A DNA stretch of 49,427 bases from Wohlfahrtiimonas populi (GTDB taxonomy: Bacteria > Pseudomonadota > Gammaproteobacteria > Cardiobacteriales > Wohlfahrtiimonadaceae): contig NZ_MVDN01000003.1 in the NCBI RefSeq assembly GCF_002006795.1, positions 1-49,427 of the forward strand, in the 5' to 3' direction. Below, in pieces: positions 17,022 to 25,362 of this stretch. Every line of letters begins with the position of its first letter. Position 1 is the stretch's first letter. Made by a program: the position numbers and the translations under genes. The notes under the pieces were generated by a model that made no database searches, was not told the origin of the DNA, and saw nothing but the letters and a program-made list of their open reading frames with translations.

Positions 17022-17468
17022 ATGAGCTTGAAAGAGACTATTTTAGAAGATATCAAAAACGCAATGCGTGAAAAGAATAAAGAGAAGCTTGCGACACTCC
17101 GTTTAATCAGCGCAGAAATTAAGCAAGTTGAAGTTGATCAACGCATCGAAATGGATGATGCTGCTGTGACTGCTGTTTTGGTTAAAATGGTTAAACAGCG
17201 TAAAGAATCCATTGAACAATTTTTAAAAGCAGAACGTACAGATTTAGTTGCGCAAGAAGAAGCTGAATTAACAGTGATCATGCCTTATTTGCCAGAACAA
17301 ATGAAACCTGAAGATATTGAAGCTGCAATCAGCCAAGCAATTGAATCAACTGGCGCAGTTGCAATGAAAGATATGGGTAAAGTGATGGCCGTATTGAAGC
17401 CACAGCTAGAAGGCAAAGCTGATATGGGCGAAGTTAGCAAATTATTGAAAGCAGCATTGAATAAATAG
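17022..17468 (+). CDS. yqeY: YqeY/GatB-like domain protein
   Basis: 148 aa from ATG 17022, chosen because AAGGAG lies 8 bases upstream; the frame extends further but upstream residues cover the promoter. The protein is the GatB/YqeY tail domain alone: helical N-terminal half (ILEDIKNAMREKNKEKLATLRLI, then the KMVKQRKESIEQF segment) and a small C-terminal helical domain (VIMPYLPEQM, AMKDMGKVMAVLKPQL). Such proteins are probably tRNA-binding and lie next to rpsU/dnaG in many proteobacteria. dnaG starts 4 bp after its stop, so the two form an operon. Confidence 0.93.
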   Translation: MSLKETILEDIKNAMREKNKEKLATLRLISAEIKQVEVDQRIEMDDAAVTAVLVKMVKQRKESIEQFLKAERTDLVAQEEAELTVIMPYLPEQMKPEDIEAAISQAIESTGAVAMKDMGKVMAVLKPQLEGKADMGEVSKLLKAALNK

Positions 17469-17472
17469 TGCA

Positions 17473-19212
17473 ATGAGTAAAGGTTTTATCCCCAATCATT
17501 TTATTGATGAAGTTTTAGGTCGCGTTGATATCATCGAGATTGTGAATCAGCGTGTACCATTGAAAAAAATGGGCAACAGCTTTAAAGCATGTTGTCCTTT
17601 TCATCAAGAGAAAACCCCATCATTTATGGTTAACCAAAGCAAGCAGTTATATCATTGCTTTGGTTGTGGGGCTAAAGGTAATGTCATCACTTTTTTGATG
17701 GAATATGAAAAGCTTGAGTTTGTAGAAACGATTGAGTTTTTAGCCCATCATGAAGGAATGGTGATTCCTTATGAACGTAGAAGTAATGTTTCACCGGAAG
17801 CTGAACGTAAAACTCAAACAACATTAACTGCTTTGAATGAAGCCAACCTCTTTTTCCAAAGAGAATTGAAAAAGCCTGATCATCAAAAAGCACGTGATTA
17901 TCTCCAAAAGCGAGATTTAACGGCTGAAGATATTGAGCGCTTCAATATTGGCTTTGCACCAGATAGCTGGAATGCATTATTGACGACTTTGAAAAGCAAA
18001 GGCGCCAATGAACAAATGCTGGAAGAAGCAGGTTTAATCATTCCTGCACAAAATAAGCCTAATCATTTTTATGATCGATTCCGTGATCGTGTGATGTTTC
18101 CCATTCGTAATAGAAAAGGTGAAACTATAGCATTTGGCGGCCGAATCATTGGCGATGGTGAACCAAAATATTTAAACTCACCTGAAACGCCAGTTTTCCA
18201 TAAAGGCAAAGAGCTTTATGGTTTATATGAATTGCGCCGCGATGTTCGCAATTATAATGAGATTCTGGTAGTTGAAGGTTACATGGATGTTGTGATGATG
18301 TCGCATTTTGGCATTCAAAATGTAGTGGCAACATTAGGTACAGCAATGTCCAACACACAAGTTTCTAATCTTTTCCGTTATACACATTCCATTGTATTTT
18401 GTTTTGATGGAGATAATGCTGGGCAAAATGCTGCATACAAAGCAATGGAAAATGCTTTGCCAGTTTTGCATTCTGAAAAGGATATCAGATTCCTATTTTT
18501 ACCTGATAATCATGATCCGGATAGTTATTTAAAAGCACATGGCAGGGAAGCATTTAATCAGCTGGTGCAAAATGCATTGCCATTATCTGAATATTTGTTT
18601 AATCATTTTGAGAATAAATATTCTTTAGAAACTATCGAAGGCCGATCTCAGTTATTATCTGACATGGGCACTTTGATTAATTCAATGCCAGATATTCCAT
18701 TGCGTGATTTATTGCGTGCTGAATTGGGCAAAAAAACCAACGTTAATCGTAATATTTTGAATAAACATGTGGAACAAGGCAGAACAGTTAATCAGCGTTT
18801 ACCACAGAATAATCAGAATCAAGGTAAAAACTTGGTTGAACGTGGAATAGTACTGTTATTAAATAATCTACAATTAGTTAAAACGATTCATAATTATGAG
18901 TTTTTGTTAGACAGTGAAGAAAAAGGTGCTAAAGTTTTATATCAGTTGATCACAACAATTTTGGATCATCCTGAAATTAAAACAACTGCACAATTATTGG
19001 GTAAATTCCAGGATAAACCTTGGATTCAATATGTTGAATCATTAAGTATTTTGGATCATATGCTAGAAGATTCATTGCATCAAACTGAGTTTGAAGATGC
19101 ATTGAAACGTTTGGCACAACGCTTAGATCCTCGCAAACAAGTATTAGCCAAGTTTGCAAAAGGCTTATCATTGAGTAGTGAAGAACTCAAATTATTGAAT
19201 AGTAAGAACTAA
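17473..19212 (+). CDS. dnaG: DNA primase
   Basis: 579 aa (E. coli 581 aa), synthesises RNA primers at the replication fork. The N-terminal zinc domain has CPFHQEKTPSF and HCFGCGAKGN (C41, H44, C62, C65). The RNA polymerase core holds RVMFPIRNRKGETIAFGGR and the Toprim domain with LVVEGYMDVVMM and CFDGDNAGQNAA. The C-terminal ~150 residues form the helicase-binding domain, which is poorly conserved as usual. It starts 4 bp after yqeY without a strong ribosome binding site, consistent with translational coupling. A perfect hairpin overlaps its stop codon. Confidence 0.97.
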   Translation: MSKGFIPNHFIDEVLGRVDIIEIVNQRVPLKKMGNSFKACCPFHQEKTPSFMVNQSKQLYHCFGCGAKGNVITFLMEYEKLEFVETIEFLAHHEGMVIPYERRSNVSPEAERKTQTTLTALNEANLFFQRELKKPDHQKARDYLQKRDLTAEDIERFNIGFAPDSWNALLTTLKSKGANEQMLEEAGLIIPAQNKPNHFYDRFRDRVMFPIRNRKGETIAFGGRIIGDGEPKYLNSPETPVFHKGKELYGLYELRRDVRNYNEILVVEGYMDVVMMSHFGIQNVVATLGTAMSNTQVSNLFRYTHSIVFCFDGDNAGQNAAYKAMENALPVLHSEKDIRFLFLPDNHDPDSYLKAHGREAFNQLVQNALPLSEYLFNHFENKYSLETIEGRSQLLSDMGTLINSMPDIPLRDLLRAELGKKTNVNRNILNKHVEQGRTVNQRLPQNNQNQGKNLVERGIVLLLNNLQLVKTIHNYEFLLDSEEKGAKVLYQLITTILDHPEIKTTAQLLGKFQDKPWIQYVESLSILDHMLEDSLHQTEFEDALKRLAQRLDPRKQVLAKFAKGLSLSSEELKLLNSKN

Positions 19213-19230
19213 ATATCATATTTAGTTCTT
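19204..19230. terminator. Palindrome at the dnaG stop, likely terminator
   Basis: Perfect 13-bp arms (AAGAACTAAATAT, 19204-19216; mirror 19218-19230) centred on 19217. The dnaG TAA lies inside the first arm. Few T residues follow on the plus strand, so it is a weak intrinsic terminator or an mRNA-end stabiliser; it can also serve the convergent gene. Confidence 0.55.
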
Positions 19231-19254
19231 TAAGTCTTATGATTATGTTAAATT

Positions 19255-19923
19255 CTAAAAAGTAGGTTCAACACGCTGATTTTTATCAGAATTCCTAGTT
19301 TTCTTAGGCTGCTTTTGGTTAGATAATAAAGGCATAATCACCGTATGAATATGCTCCTGGATATTATCCAAATTATGTTCAAAAATAGCATGGTAAACTA
19401 AGCCCGCATATTCAACAGCTTGCTGTTTAATTTCATCACGTTCTTGATAGTTGCCACGGAAATGCCCACCACCATGATATTCAATAGCTGCGATCGGCAT
19501 ATAATCAGAATTCACAATACAGAAATCTACACGTTTTTGATTAATGCGATTGAAAGAGCTACGATCAGAGTTCCTGAGAATTTCACCTAAGCTAACTTGA
19601 GCAAAAACTTTATATTGGTTGTTAGATTGAATTTGAATATTTTCAACTAGGGCTTCGTAAACTTTAACTTCCTGCTTGTTGAGCAAGCGAACCGCTTCAA
19701 AGTTTGTATTATTGAAAAGTTGGCTTTTAAACTTGTTACTCAAATATATTTTGAGCAATGTAATACCAATGACAACTACAAAGACTAAAATAAAAAATGG
19801 AAGAAGTGGCTTGAAACCTGCGAAGATGCTACTGATGATTAATTCTGAATTCATTTTATTTCTACTAATAAACCAATTTGACGATAGAAGTAGTATAGCA
19901 CCTACTTTAATAAAAACAGTCAT
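19255..19923 (-). CDS. DUF2726 membrane-anchored nuclease-like protein
   Basis: 222 aa, or 199 aa if Met24 (MNSELIISS) is the start; ribosome binding sites are weak for both. One or two N-terminal membrane segments (about 38-57) are followed by a cytoplasmic DUF2726 domain: LLNKQEVKVYEALVE, VFAQVSLGEILR, then RINQKRVDFCIVNSDYMPIAAIEYHGGGHF and KQQAVEYAGL. The family has the restriction-endonuclease-like (PD-D/ExK) fold by published classification; here the usual ExK is E-x-H (EYHG), as in other members. The exact role is unknown and DNA substrates are not established. The tail (QKQPKKTRNSDKNQ) is basic. Convergent with dnaG. Confidence 0.8.
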   Translation of the reverse strand: MTVFIKVGAILLLSSNWFISRNKMNSELIISSIFAGFKPLLPFFILVFVVVIGITLLKIYLSNKFKSQLFNNTNFEAVRLLNKQEVKVYEALVENIQIQSNNQYKVFAQVSLGEILRNSDRSSFNRINQKRVDFCIVNSDYMPIAAIEYHGGGHFRGNYQERDEIKQQAVEYAGLVYHAIFEHNLDNIQEHIHTVIMPLLSNQKQPKKTRNSDKNQRVEPTF

Positions 19924-19991
19924 TTTTAATTTCTACTTCTATATATTATGTTAAATTATAAAAATACTAAGATAGAATCTACAATAAATAA

Positions 19992-20132
19992 CTAGCACAT
20001 TAATGCACTTGCCAATATCCCATCACATCCACCAAATAAATATGCCACAAATCCCAATAGTGCTAAAAATGCTAACCAACCAAAAAACTCTAAAAAGAAT
20101 TCTCTAACAAACTTCCATAGTTTTTTGCTCAT
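19992..20132 (-). CDS. 46-aa membrane protein
   Basis: A short ORF starts at ATG 20132 (minus) with TTGAGGT as ribosome binding site 7 bases upstream. The product begins MSKKLWKFVREFFLEFFGW, continues into one hydrophobic helix (LAFLALLGFVAYLF, residues 20-33), then GGCDGILASALMC. A positively charged N-terminus before one membrane helix predicts an N-in topology. The two cysteines (C36, C46) could be oxidised or lipid-modified outside. It fills an otherwise empty 420-bp gap. No family recognised. Support is the Shine-Dalgarno sequence, the amphipathic start and the clean membrane segment. Confidence 0.6.
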   Translation of the reverse strand: MSKKLWKFVREFFLEFFGWLAFLALLGFVAYLFGGCDGILASALMC

Positions 20133-20350
20133 CACATAACCTCAAATTTAACCAAAATCTACGTTGTTCAGTTTTCCTAGAACCTATAATCATACGTAAA
20201 GTTTAATTCTACGCGCGTACGATTAGCTCAATTTCAGTACAATTATACTGTCATATAGATATTTTCTATATAATCATCGTAACTTCAAATAGCACATTAT
20301 TTTTCAAATAAAATCTGAAGCTATTTCTCTTTTAATATTTAGGAATGAAC

Positions 20351-21433
20351 ATGGATAAAAAGATCATTATTGTTGGTGCAGGAATCGTTGGTGTGACATT
20401 GGCATGGTATCTCACTCGCTATTCAAAAGCTAATGTTATCCTTTTAGATCAATCAATTGCTGGTCACGGTGCTACAAAATCTTCTTTTGCCTGGTTAAAC
20501 GTTTCTTATAATCGTCCTGATTTTTATCAGAATTTACGGCTCAAAGCCTTAGATGAATGGCATGCACTCGATGATGCAACTCAAGGCAAACTCAATATTT
20601 CATGGAATGGTGCGTTAAGTTGGCACGATACTAATGAGCAAACTGAATCATTTATTCAATCTCATGTAGAACAACAATTTCCTGTTGAACCATTAACCAC
20701 CAAAGAAATCACTCATAAAGAACCAAAATTATTGAACTACCCTGATATTGCTGCTTTTGTTAAAGAAGAAAGATCAGTTGACCAATTACATGTCATTAAA
20801 ATTTTATTGGAAGAAGCTTGTCAAAATGGCTTAACTTATTTGCCTAACACAAATGTTGTGCAGTTATTAAAAAATGATAAAAATATTACAGGTGTTTTAA
20901 CTGACCAAGAAGAGCTATACGCAGATCAAGTAATTTTATCAGCAGGTGTAAACAATACAGATCTTTTAAAGCCACTAGATATTGATTTACCACTTTTCCC
21001 TTCTCCTTGTATTCTTCTACATTTGAATCATCCAAATTCTCAAGAATTTATTCATCGTATAATTTCAACACCTGAAATGGAAGTTCGAGCATTTCATGAT
21101 CATCAAGTGAGAGTTGCTGAAGATTATATTGATGATACAGTAGAAAATTCTCCTGAAGTGATTGCCCAAAATGCATTACAAACGATACAGAATAATTTTG
21201 CGTGGTCAGAACAATTAACATTAGATTCTTATTCTGTAGGAATTCGCCCTATGCCCAAAGATGAAATGCCAATCATTGGAAAAATTGGTGACTATTCAGG
21301 TTTATATTTAATGGCAATGCATGCGGGGATTGTACTTTCACCATTAATCTGTCGATTGGCCATGAATGAAATTCTCCATGATAAAGTTGAACAAGATTTG
21401 GAACCTTATCGATTATCCCGTTTTGGTAATTAA
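20351..21433 (+). CDS. FAD-dependent oxidoreductase, DAO family
   Basis: 360 aa from ATG 20351, preferred over 20345 because AGGA (20341-20344) abuts the earlier ATG. The N-terminal Rossmann motif IIIVGAGIVGVTLAWYL binds FAD, and ILLDQS ends the second strand with the ribose-binding acid. The body shows FAWLNVSYNRPDFYQNLR, then SWNGALSW, RSVDQLHV, a conserved LSAGV near 199, and the C-terminal FAD motif IGRPMPKDEMPIIG-like region (GIRPMPKDEMPIIGKIG) with MAMHAGIVLSP. The family oxidises amines or amino acids (glycine, D-amino acids, hydroxyproline relatives); the substrate is not predictable. The adjacent LysR gene and the nearby SDR and PhzF genes suggest a small catabolic locus. Confidence 0.85.
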   Translation: MDKKIIIVGAGIVGVTLAWYLTRYSKANVILLDQSIAGHGATKSSFAWLNVSYNRPDFYQNLRLKALDEWHALDDATQGKLNISWNGALSWHDTNEQTESFIQSHVEQQFPVEPLTTKEITHKEPKLLNYPDIAAFVKEERSVDQLHVIKILLEEACQNGLTYLPNTNVVQLLKNDKNITGVLTDQEELYADQVILSAGVNNTDLLKPLDIDLPLFPSPCILLHLNHPNSQEFIHRIISTPEMEVRAFHDHQVRVAEDYIDDTVENSPEVIAQNALQTIQNNFAWSEQLTLDSYSVGIRPMPKDEMPIIGKIGDYSGLYLMAMHAGIVLSPLICRLAMNEILHDKVEQDLEPYRLSRFGN

Positions 21434-21472
21434 ATTAATGGATTTGCATATATGGATAAAAATTCATAGAAT

Positions 21473-21490
21473 GTAGAAAAACTATTACCT
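21473..21490 (+). promoter_or_regulatory. LysR-type operator candidate, copy 1
   Basis: GTAGAAAAACTA at 21473-21484, followed by TTACCT, lies 18 bp before the lysR start. It is a dyad (TAG-AAAAA-CTA) and recurs at 23177-23188, followed by CTGCCT, in the SDR/phzF intergenic region. Likely site of autoregulation. Confidence 0.55.
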
Positions 21491-21507
21491 TATAAGTTAT
21501 CTCTACT

Positions 21508-22383
21508 ATGTTACCACGTCATAAACTTCCCTCTTTAAATGCATTACGTGCTTTCGAAGCTTCAGGTCGAAGGCTCAATTTTCGTGCAGCTGCTGAAGAA
21601 TTAAATGTTACTCAAGGTGCTGTTGCTCAGCAAGTTCGCATGCTCGAGGAATATTTGGATATCGCATTATTTGTTCGTTTACCTAGAGGATTAGCATTAA
21701 CAACTGAAGGCTCTATTTATCTTGTGAATGTCACACGGGCATTTGATGTACTCGCTGAATCTACAGAAGAAATTCTCAATCAACCGAAAACCATTACAAT
21801 CAGTGTAACACCAACAGTTGCAACTAAAATTTTATTGCCCAATTTTTCGGATTTGTACAAAGCTTTGCCACATATAAAACTGCAAACCATGGCAACAGAG
21901 CATGTTGCAAATTTCGATCAAGATCAAGTGGATATCGCAATCCGATTAACTGAAGGTAATTTTTCAGATGATCTAGAAGCACAATTATTATTTCCTCAGG
22001 AATTGATTGCTGTTGCTAGCCCTTTCTTAATCAAAGAATTACCAGATATTGTGAATGTAGAACAATTAGCTAACTTGCCACTTTTACATGATGCTCATAA
22101 TGCTTGGCCACAATTCCTGAATATTCATACAGAGTTGGCTGGACCAGTTTTTAACCAAACAGCTTTGGCTTTAGATGCTGCGTTAGCTGGTCAAGGCATT
22201 GCTTTAACATGTCGGGCATTTGTAGAACGAGATTTGGCAGCCAAAAGATTAGTACAAATTTACCCTAAGACAATGATCTTAGAAGCTAGCTATTATCTTG
22301 TGCGAAAAAAACCCTCACAATCGAGTGAGGATCTTAATGCATTGTGGCAATGGTGCTTGGATCATTTAAATCGAGCGAGCTAA
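21508..22383 (+). CDS. LysR-family regulator, GcvA-like
   Basis: 291 aa. The N-terminal winged HTH (LPSLNALRAFEASGRRLNF, AAEELNVTQGAVAQQV, LEEYLDIALFVRLPRGLAL) is the GcvA-type pattern. A periplasmic-binding-protein-like effector domain covers about 90-290 (ITISVTPTVATKILLP, VDIAIRLTEG, LPLLHD). GcvA relatives respond to amino acids or small acids. It sits between an FAD oxidase on its left and SDR/PhzF genes on its right. A matching palindrome near its own start and in the SDR-phzF gap marks probable targets. Its 3' end overlaps the convergent SDR gene by 18 bp. Confidence 0.92.
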   Translation: MLPRHKLPSLNALRAFEASGRRLNFRAAAEELNVTQGAVAQQVRMLEEYLDIALFVRLPRGLALTTEGSIYLVNVTRAFDVLAESTEEILNQPKTITISVTPTVATKILLPNFSDLYKALPHIKLQTMATEHVANFDQDQVDIAIRLTEGNFSDDLEAQLLFPQELIAVASPFLIKELPDIVNVEQLANLPLLHDAHNAWPQFLNIHTELAGPVFNQTALALDAALAGQGIALTCRAFVERDLAAKRLVQIYPKTMILEASYYLVRKKPSQSSEDLNALWQWCLDHLNRAS

Positions 22384-23067
22384 TCCACCATCCACACGGA
22401 TATTTTGCCCTGTGATATATCCTGCACCATCCGATGCTAAAAATACCACAGTATTAGCAACTTCTTCCATTGTGCCATAGCGTTTCATTGGTACACTTTG
22501 GCTGCGTTCATCCAACATTGGCAAACTATCAATCCATCCTGGTAATACATTATTGAAACGTATGTTATCCATCGCATATTCATCTGAACACATTTTTGTA
22601 AAAGCTGCCAAACCTGCACGCGCAACAGCAGATGTTGGGAACAGTACACTTGGTTCAAAAGCCCATGTTGTAGAGATATTAATGATAGAACCTGATTTTT
22701 GTTGTTGCATAATCGGTACAACCAATCGCATTGGACGCACAGCATTTAAGAAATATGTATTAATACCTTCATGCCAATCTTCATCTGTTAGCTCTAAAAT
22801 GCCTTTGCGTGGGCCATGTCCTGCGCTATTCACCAATACATCAATTCTTCCCCAGCGTTTCATGGTTTCATCCACCAAGCGTTGAATATCTTCTGATGAT
22901 TGGTTGGATCCTGTGATGCCTAATCCACCTAACTCTTGTGCTAATGCTTCACCTTTACCTGAAGATGATAAAATGGCAACTTTATAACCATCCTCTGCTA
23001 ATTTTCTCGCAACCGCTGCGCCCATTCCGCTACCTGCGGCTGTAATAATTGCAACTTTATTTGTCAT
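22366..23067 (-). CDS. SDR-family oxidoreductase with altered catalytic site
   Basis: 233 aa short-chain dehydrogenase fold. The nucleotide loop is AAGSGMGAAVA (residues 10-20; standard T-G-x3-G-x-G slightly altered). NSAGHG at 80-85 replaces NNAG. The structural end VFLASDGAGYITGQNIRVDGG is typical. The catalytic Tyr-x3-Lys is absent: the aligned segment reads FPTSA at 143-147, so Phe143 stands for Tyr and Ala147 for Lys, while Ser132 (NISTT) is kept. A proteobacterial subgroup with this FPTSAVxRAGLAAF pattern exists, so it is a lineage trait rather than recent decay. The catalytic route and substrate are unknown. Divergent from phzF-like 23285 across a region with a candidate LysR site. Confidence 0.85.
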   Translation of the reverse strand: MTNKVAIITAAGSGMGAAVARKLAEDGYKVAILSSSGKGEALAQELGGLGITGSNQSSEDIQRLVDETMKRWGRIDVLVNSAGHGPRKGILELTDEDWHEGINTYFLNAVRPMRLVVPIMQQQKSGSIINISTTWAFEPSVLFPTSAVARAGLAAFTKMCSDEYAMDNIRFNNVLPGWIDSLPMLDERSQSVPMKRYGTMEEVANTVVFLASDGAGYITGQNIRVDGGLARSI

Positions 23068-23176
23068 AATCTTAATCCTCTTGATTCAGTTATTATTCAC
23101 TTAGATTCTTGTTAATCTGAAATCAGTATAGATTTGAAAAATCAAAGCCACAAATGATTTTATTTCCATATAGTCA

Positions 23177-23194
23177 GTAGAAAAACTACTGCCT
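23177..23194 (+). promoter_or_regulatory. LysR-type operator candidate, copy 2
   Basis: GTAGAAAAACTA at 23177-23188 within the longer dyad CAGTAG-AAAAA-CTACTG (23175-23191 region), between the divergent SDR and PhzF genes. It shares 12 identical bases plus CCT spacing with the copy before lysR. Confidence 0.55.
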
Positions 23195-23284
23195 AATTAT
23201 TATTGGAGCAAATTTACGCAGAATTTTTATACATCCTCCTTTCTATGTTATAAGCTCTACTATCAAATTTTAGGAAGGTGATTT

Positions 23285-24130
23285 ATGCAAATAACAGTCT
23301 ATGTAGCAAGTGCATTCAGCAAAGATAATCAAGGTGGAAATAAAGCTGGCGTTGTTTTGATGGATCAGCCATTAACAACAGCTCATAAAATGGCCATTGC
23401 GAAAGAGTTAGGCTATGCGGAAACTGCATATATATCACAATCATCACTTGCAGATTATAAATTGGAATATTTCACACCCAAGGAAGAAGTAGATTTATGT
23501 GGTCACGCAACGATTGGTTCATTTGTGATTTTAATGCATTTGAATATGTTGTCTAAAGATCACTATACGATCGAAACTAATAGTGGCGTACTTTCAATTA
23601 CCATCAAAGATGGTTCTATTTTTATGGAACAAAACCAACCTCAATTCTATGATGTGATTCCTACGAATGAATTTACAGATTGCTTTGATAGTGAGAATAT
23701 TAATGCTGAATTCCCTATTCAAATTGTTTCGACAGGATTGAGAGATATTTTGATCCCGATTCAGAGCGAAGCTCAATTACATAATCTGCAACCTAACTTT
23801 GATCAAATTAAAGAAATTAGCGAAAAATATGATGTAGTTGGTACACATTTATATACATTTGATGATGATCGTATTATCTGTAGAAATTTTGCACCGCTCT
23901 ATGAAATTGATGAAGAAGCTGCAACAGGCACTTCCAATGGTGCATTGGCTTGTTATCTCCATCAAAAACATAACATCCAAAAAGAGCTTTATGTGTTTGA
24001 GCAAGGCTATTCTTTAAATTCGCCTTCTGAAATCCTTGTTAAATTAGCAACAAATAATGATAACGAGATCGAAAAAGTCTATGTTGGTGGTAAAGGCTAT
24101 TATTGTGAAACTAAGGTTTTGGATTTATAA
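23285..24130 (+). CDS. PhzF-family isomerase/epimerase-like protein
   Basis: 281 aa, the usual PhzF length, with a duplicated diaminopimelate-epimerase-like fold. Motifs: GGNKAGVVL (family GNPAAV) at 17-26, ELGYAETAYI with the catalytic glutamate E46, DLCGHATIGS near 76 and ATGTSNGALACYL near 219 (family ATGSAxG). Members isomerise small acids; the true phenazine role requires the phz operon, which is absent. AGGAAGGTGA gives a strong ribosome binding site 4-6 bases before ATG. Convergent with the HEPN-motif gene, 15 bp apart. Likely regulated with the divergent SDR gene. Confidence 0.9.
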   Translation: MQITVYVASAFSKDNQGGNKAGVVLMDQPLTTAHKMAIAKELGYAETAYISQSSLADYKLEYFTPKEEVDLCGHATIGSFVILMHLNMLSKDHYTIETNSGVLSITIKDGSIFMEQNQPQFYDVIPTNEFTDCFDSENINAEFPIQIVSTGLRDILIPIQSEAQLHNLQPNFDQIKEISEKYDVVGTHLYTFDDDRIICRNFAPLYEIDEEAATGTSNGALACYLHQKHNIQKELYVFEQGYSLNSPSEILVKLATNNDNEIEKVYVGGKGYYCETKVLDL

Positions 24131-24145
24131 AATATAAGACAAAAC

Positions 24146-25279
24146 TTAATAGTCTACGTTTTCATACTGATCCATACGATAACATTGAGTGCTAATCCAC
24201 TCTTCATATTTCTCTTCATTATCAACTATTTTTAATAATTCCTCTAAGTCTGTATCAGCTAAAGATAAATGAAGTCCACTTTGAGCATATTTCCATGCCT
24301 GAGGAATTTCAATGATTGACAAATATTTATCAAAAGAATCAAATGCTAAACATATGTTTTTAAAGATATCATTATCGATAGGAAAATCATTAAAATGGAT
24401 ACTATTTTTTATCCCAGACATACTAGCCGGAATTATTCCAATATGGTCTAGATGAAAATAAAATGACTGCCCTTCTTTTTCAAAGCCGCCGTGAGCAAAT
24501 GTATTTCTAAATTTCTCTTTGATATCAATTAAGGAATCGTAATGTATTTTTGCTTGTGCAGAATTAATATTAATAACTCTACGAAACTTATCAGACCAAA
24601 TTGAGCCAACAAATTTAATTAAATTATCTTTTTTTCTATCATAAGAAACAAATGGAAATGCAAGTACTAATAAATGCTCTAATCTACTAAAATAAGAATC
24701 TATCATAGCCAATGCATTATATTGACCTTGTCTCTGCTTGTTATCATGTTCATGCATTTGTTTGAATAATATAGATATGATGGAAGACTGGTCTGTAACT
24801 ACAGGTTCTTCTTGGGTTACAGACGAATATTCAAATGTAGCTCTTTCCCTAAAATATTGGTATTGATTATCAAGCTTATGAAAATAGTTAATAAGTGTAA
24901 TATTTCCATTATGAATTTGCTCTTTAGAAAAATCACTTAGAAGTTCTTTTTCACAAAGACCTAATATTTTTTTTAGTTTACCTAGCACTTCTTTTGCTAA
25001 TTTTAGTTCTTCATCACTTTGTGAATATAAACGCAAACCAAATTTTTCATGTTTAATAGCATATTGTTTTCCCTTATATCTAAATTCTATATGCCAATGT
25101 ACTTTATCTCCTCTATACATATGAGGAAACTTACAAATATATGTTAGTAAAAATAATAATAAATTAGGAACAGGAAACACATTTTTGTCTATTGGATGAT
25201 GAGAACATAATTCCAGCGAATTATTTGATGGCTTTGAAAAGTCTTTTAACTGCAACTTAATACGCTCTGTTATTTCCAT
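24146..25279 (-). CDS. Hypothetical protein with HEPN-type R-N-x3-H motif
   Basis: 377 aa, no signal peptide or membrane segment, visibly richer in Lys/Asn/Ile than its neighbours. The C-terminal half is helical: NALAMIDSYFSRLEHLLVLA (189-208), then IDIKEKFRNTFAHGGFEKEG with R258-N259-x3-H263. This is the Rx4-6H motif that forms the RNase centre of HEPN proteins, in the expected place after a long helix. HEPN nucleases cut RNA in toxin-antitoxin, abortive-infection and CRISPR systems, but many HEPN-fold proteins are structural. The N-terminal half (1-160) has no recognised domain. No antitoxin gene is adjacent. The HEPN call is inference from motif and helix pattern. Confidence 0.6.
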   Translation of the reverse strand: MEITERIKLQLKDFSKPSNNSLELCSHHPIDKNVFPVPNLLLFLLTYICKFPHMYRGDKVHWHIEFRYKGKQYAIKHEKFGLRLYSQSDEELKLAKEVLGKLKKILGLCEKELLSDFSKEQIHNGNITLINYFHKLDNQYQYFRERATFEYSSVTQEEPVVTDQSSIISILFKQMHEHDNKQRQGQYNALAMIDSYFSRLEHLLVLAFPFVSYDRKKDNLIKFVGSIWSDKFRRVININSAQAKIHYDSLIDIKEKFRNTFAHGGFEKEGQSFYFHLDHIGIIPASMSGIKNSIHFNDFPIDNDIFKNICLAFDSFDKYLSIIEIPQAWKYAQSGLHLSLADTDLEELLKIVDNEEKYEEWISTQCYRMDQYENVDY

Positions 25280-25362
25280 AATTATTTACATTTGATTAAT
25301 TTATATAGAATATACAACAAAAACTCCTTAGTACAAAACCAAAGAGCTTTATTTTTAAAAGA

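Noticed and set aside
23285..24130. Phenazine biosynthesis gene
   Set aside because: Only the PhzF fold is present; no other phz gene is in the window.
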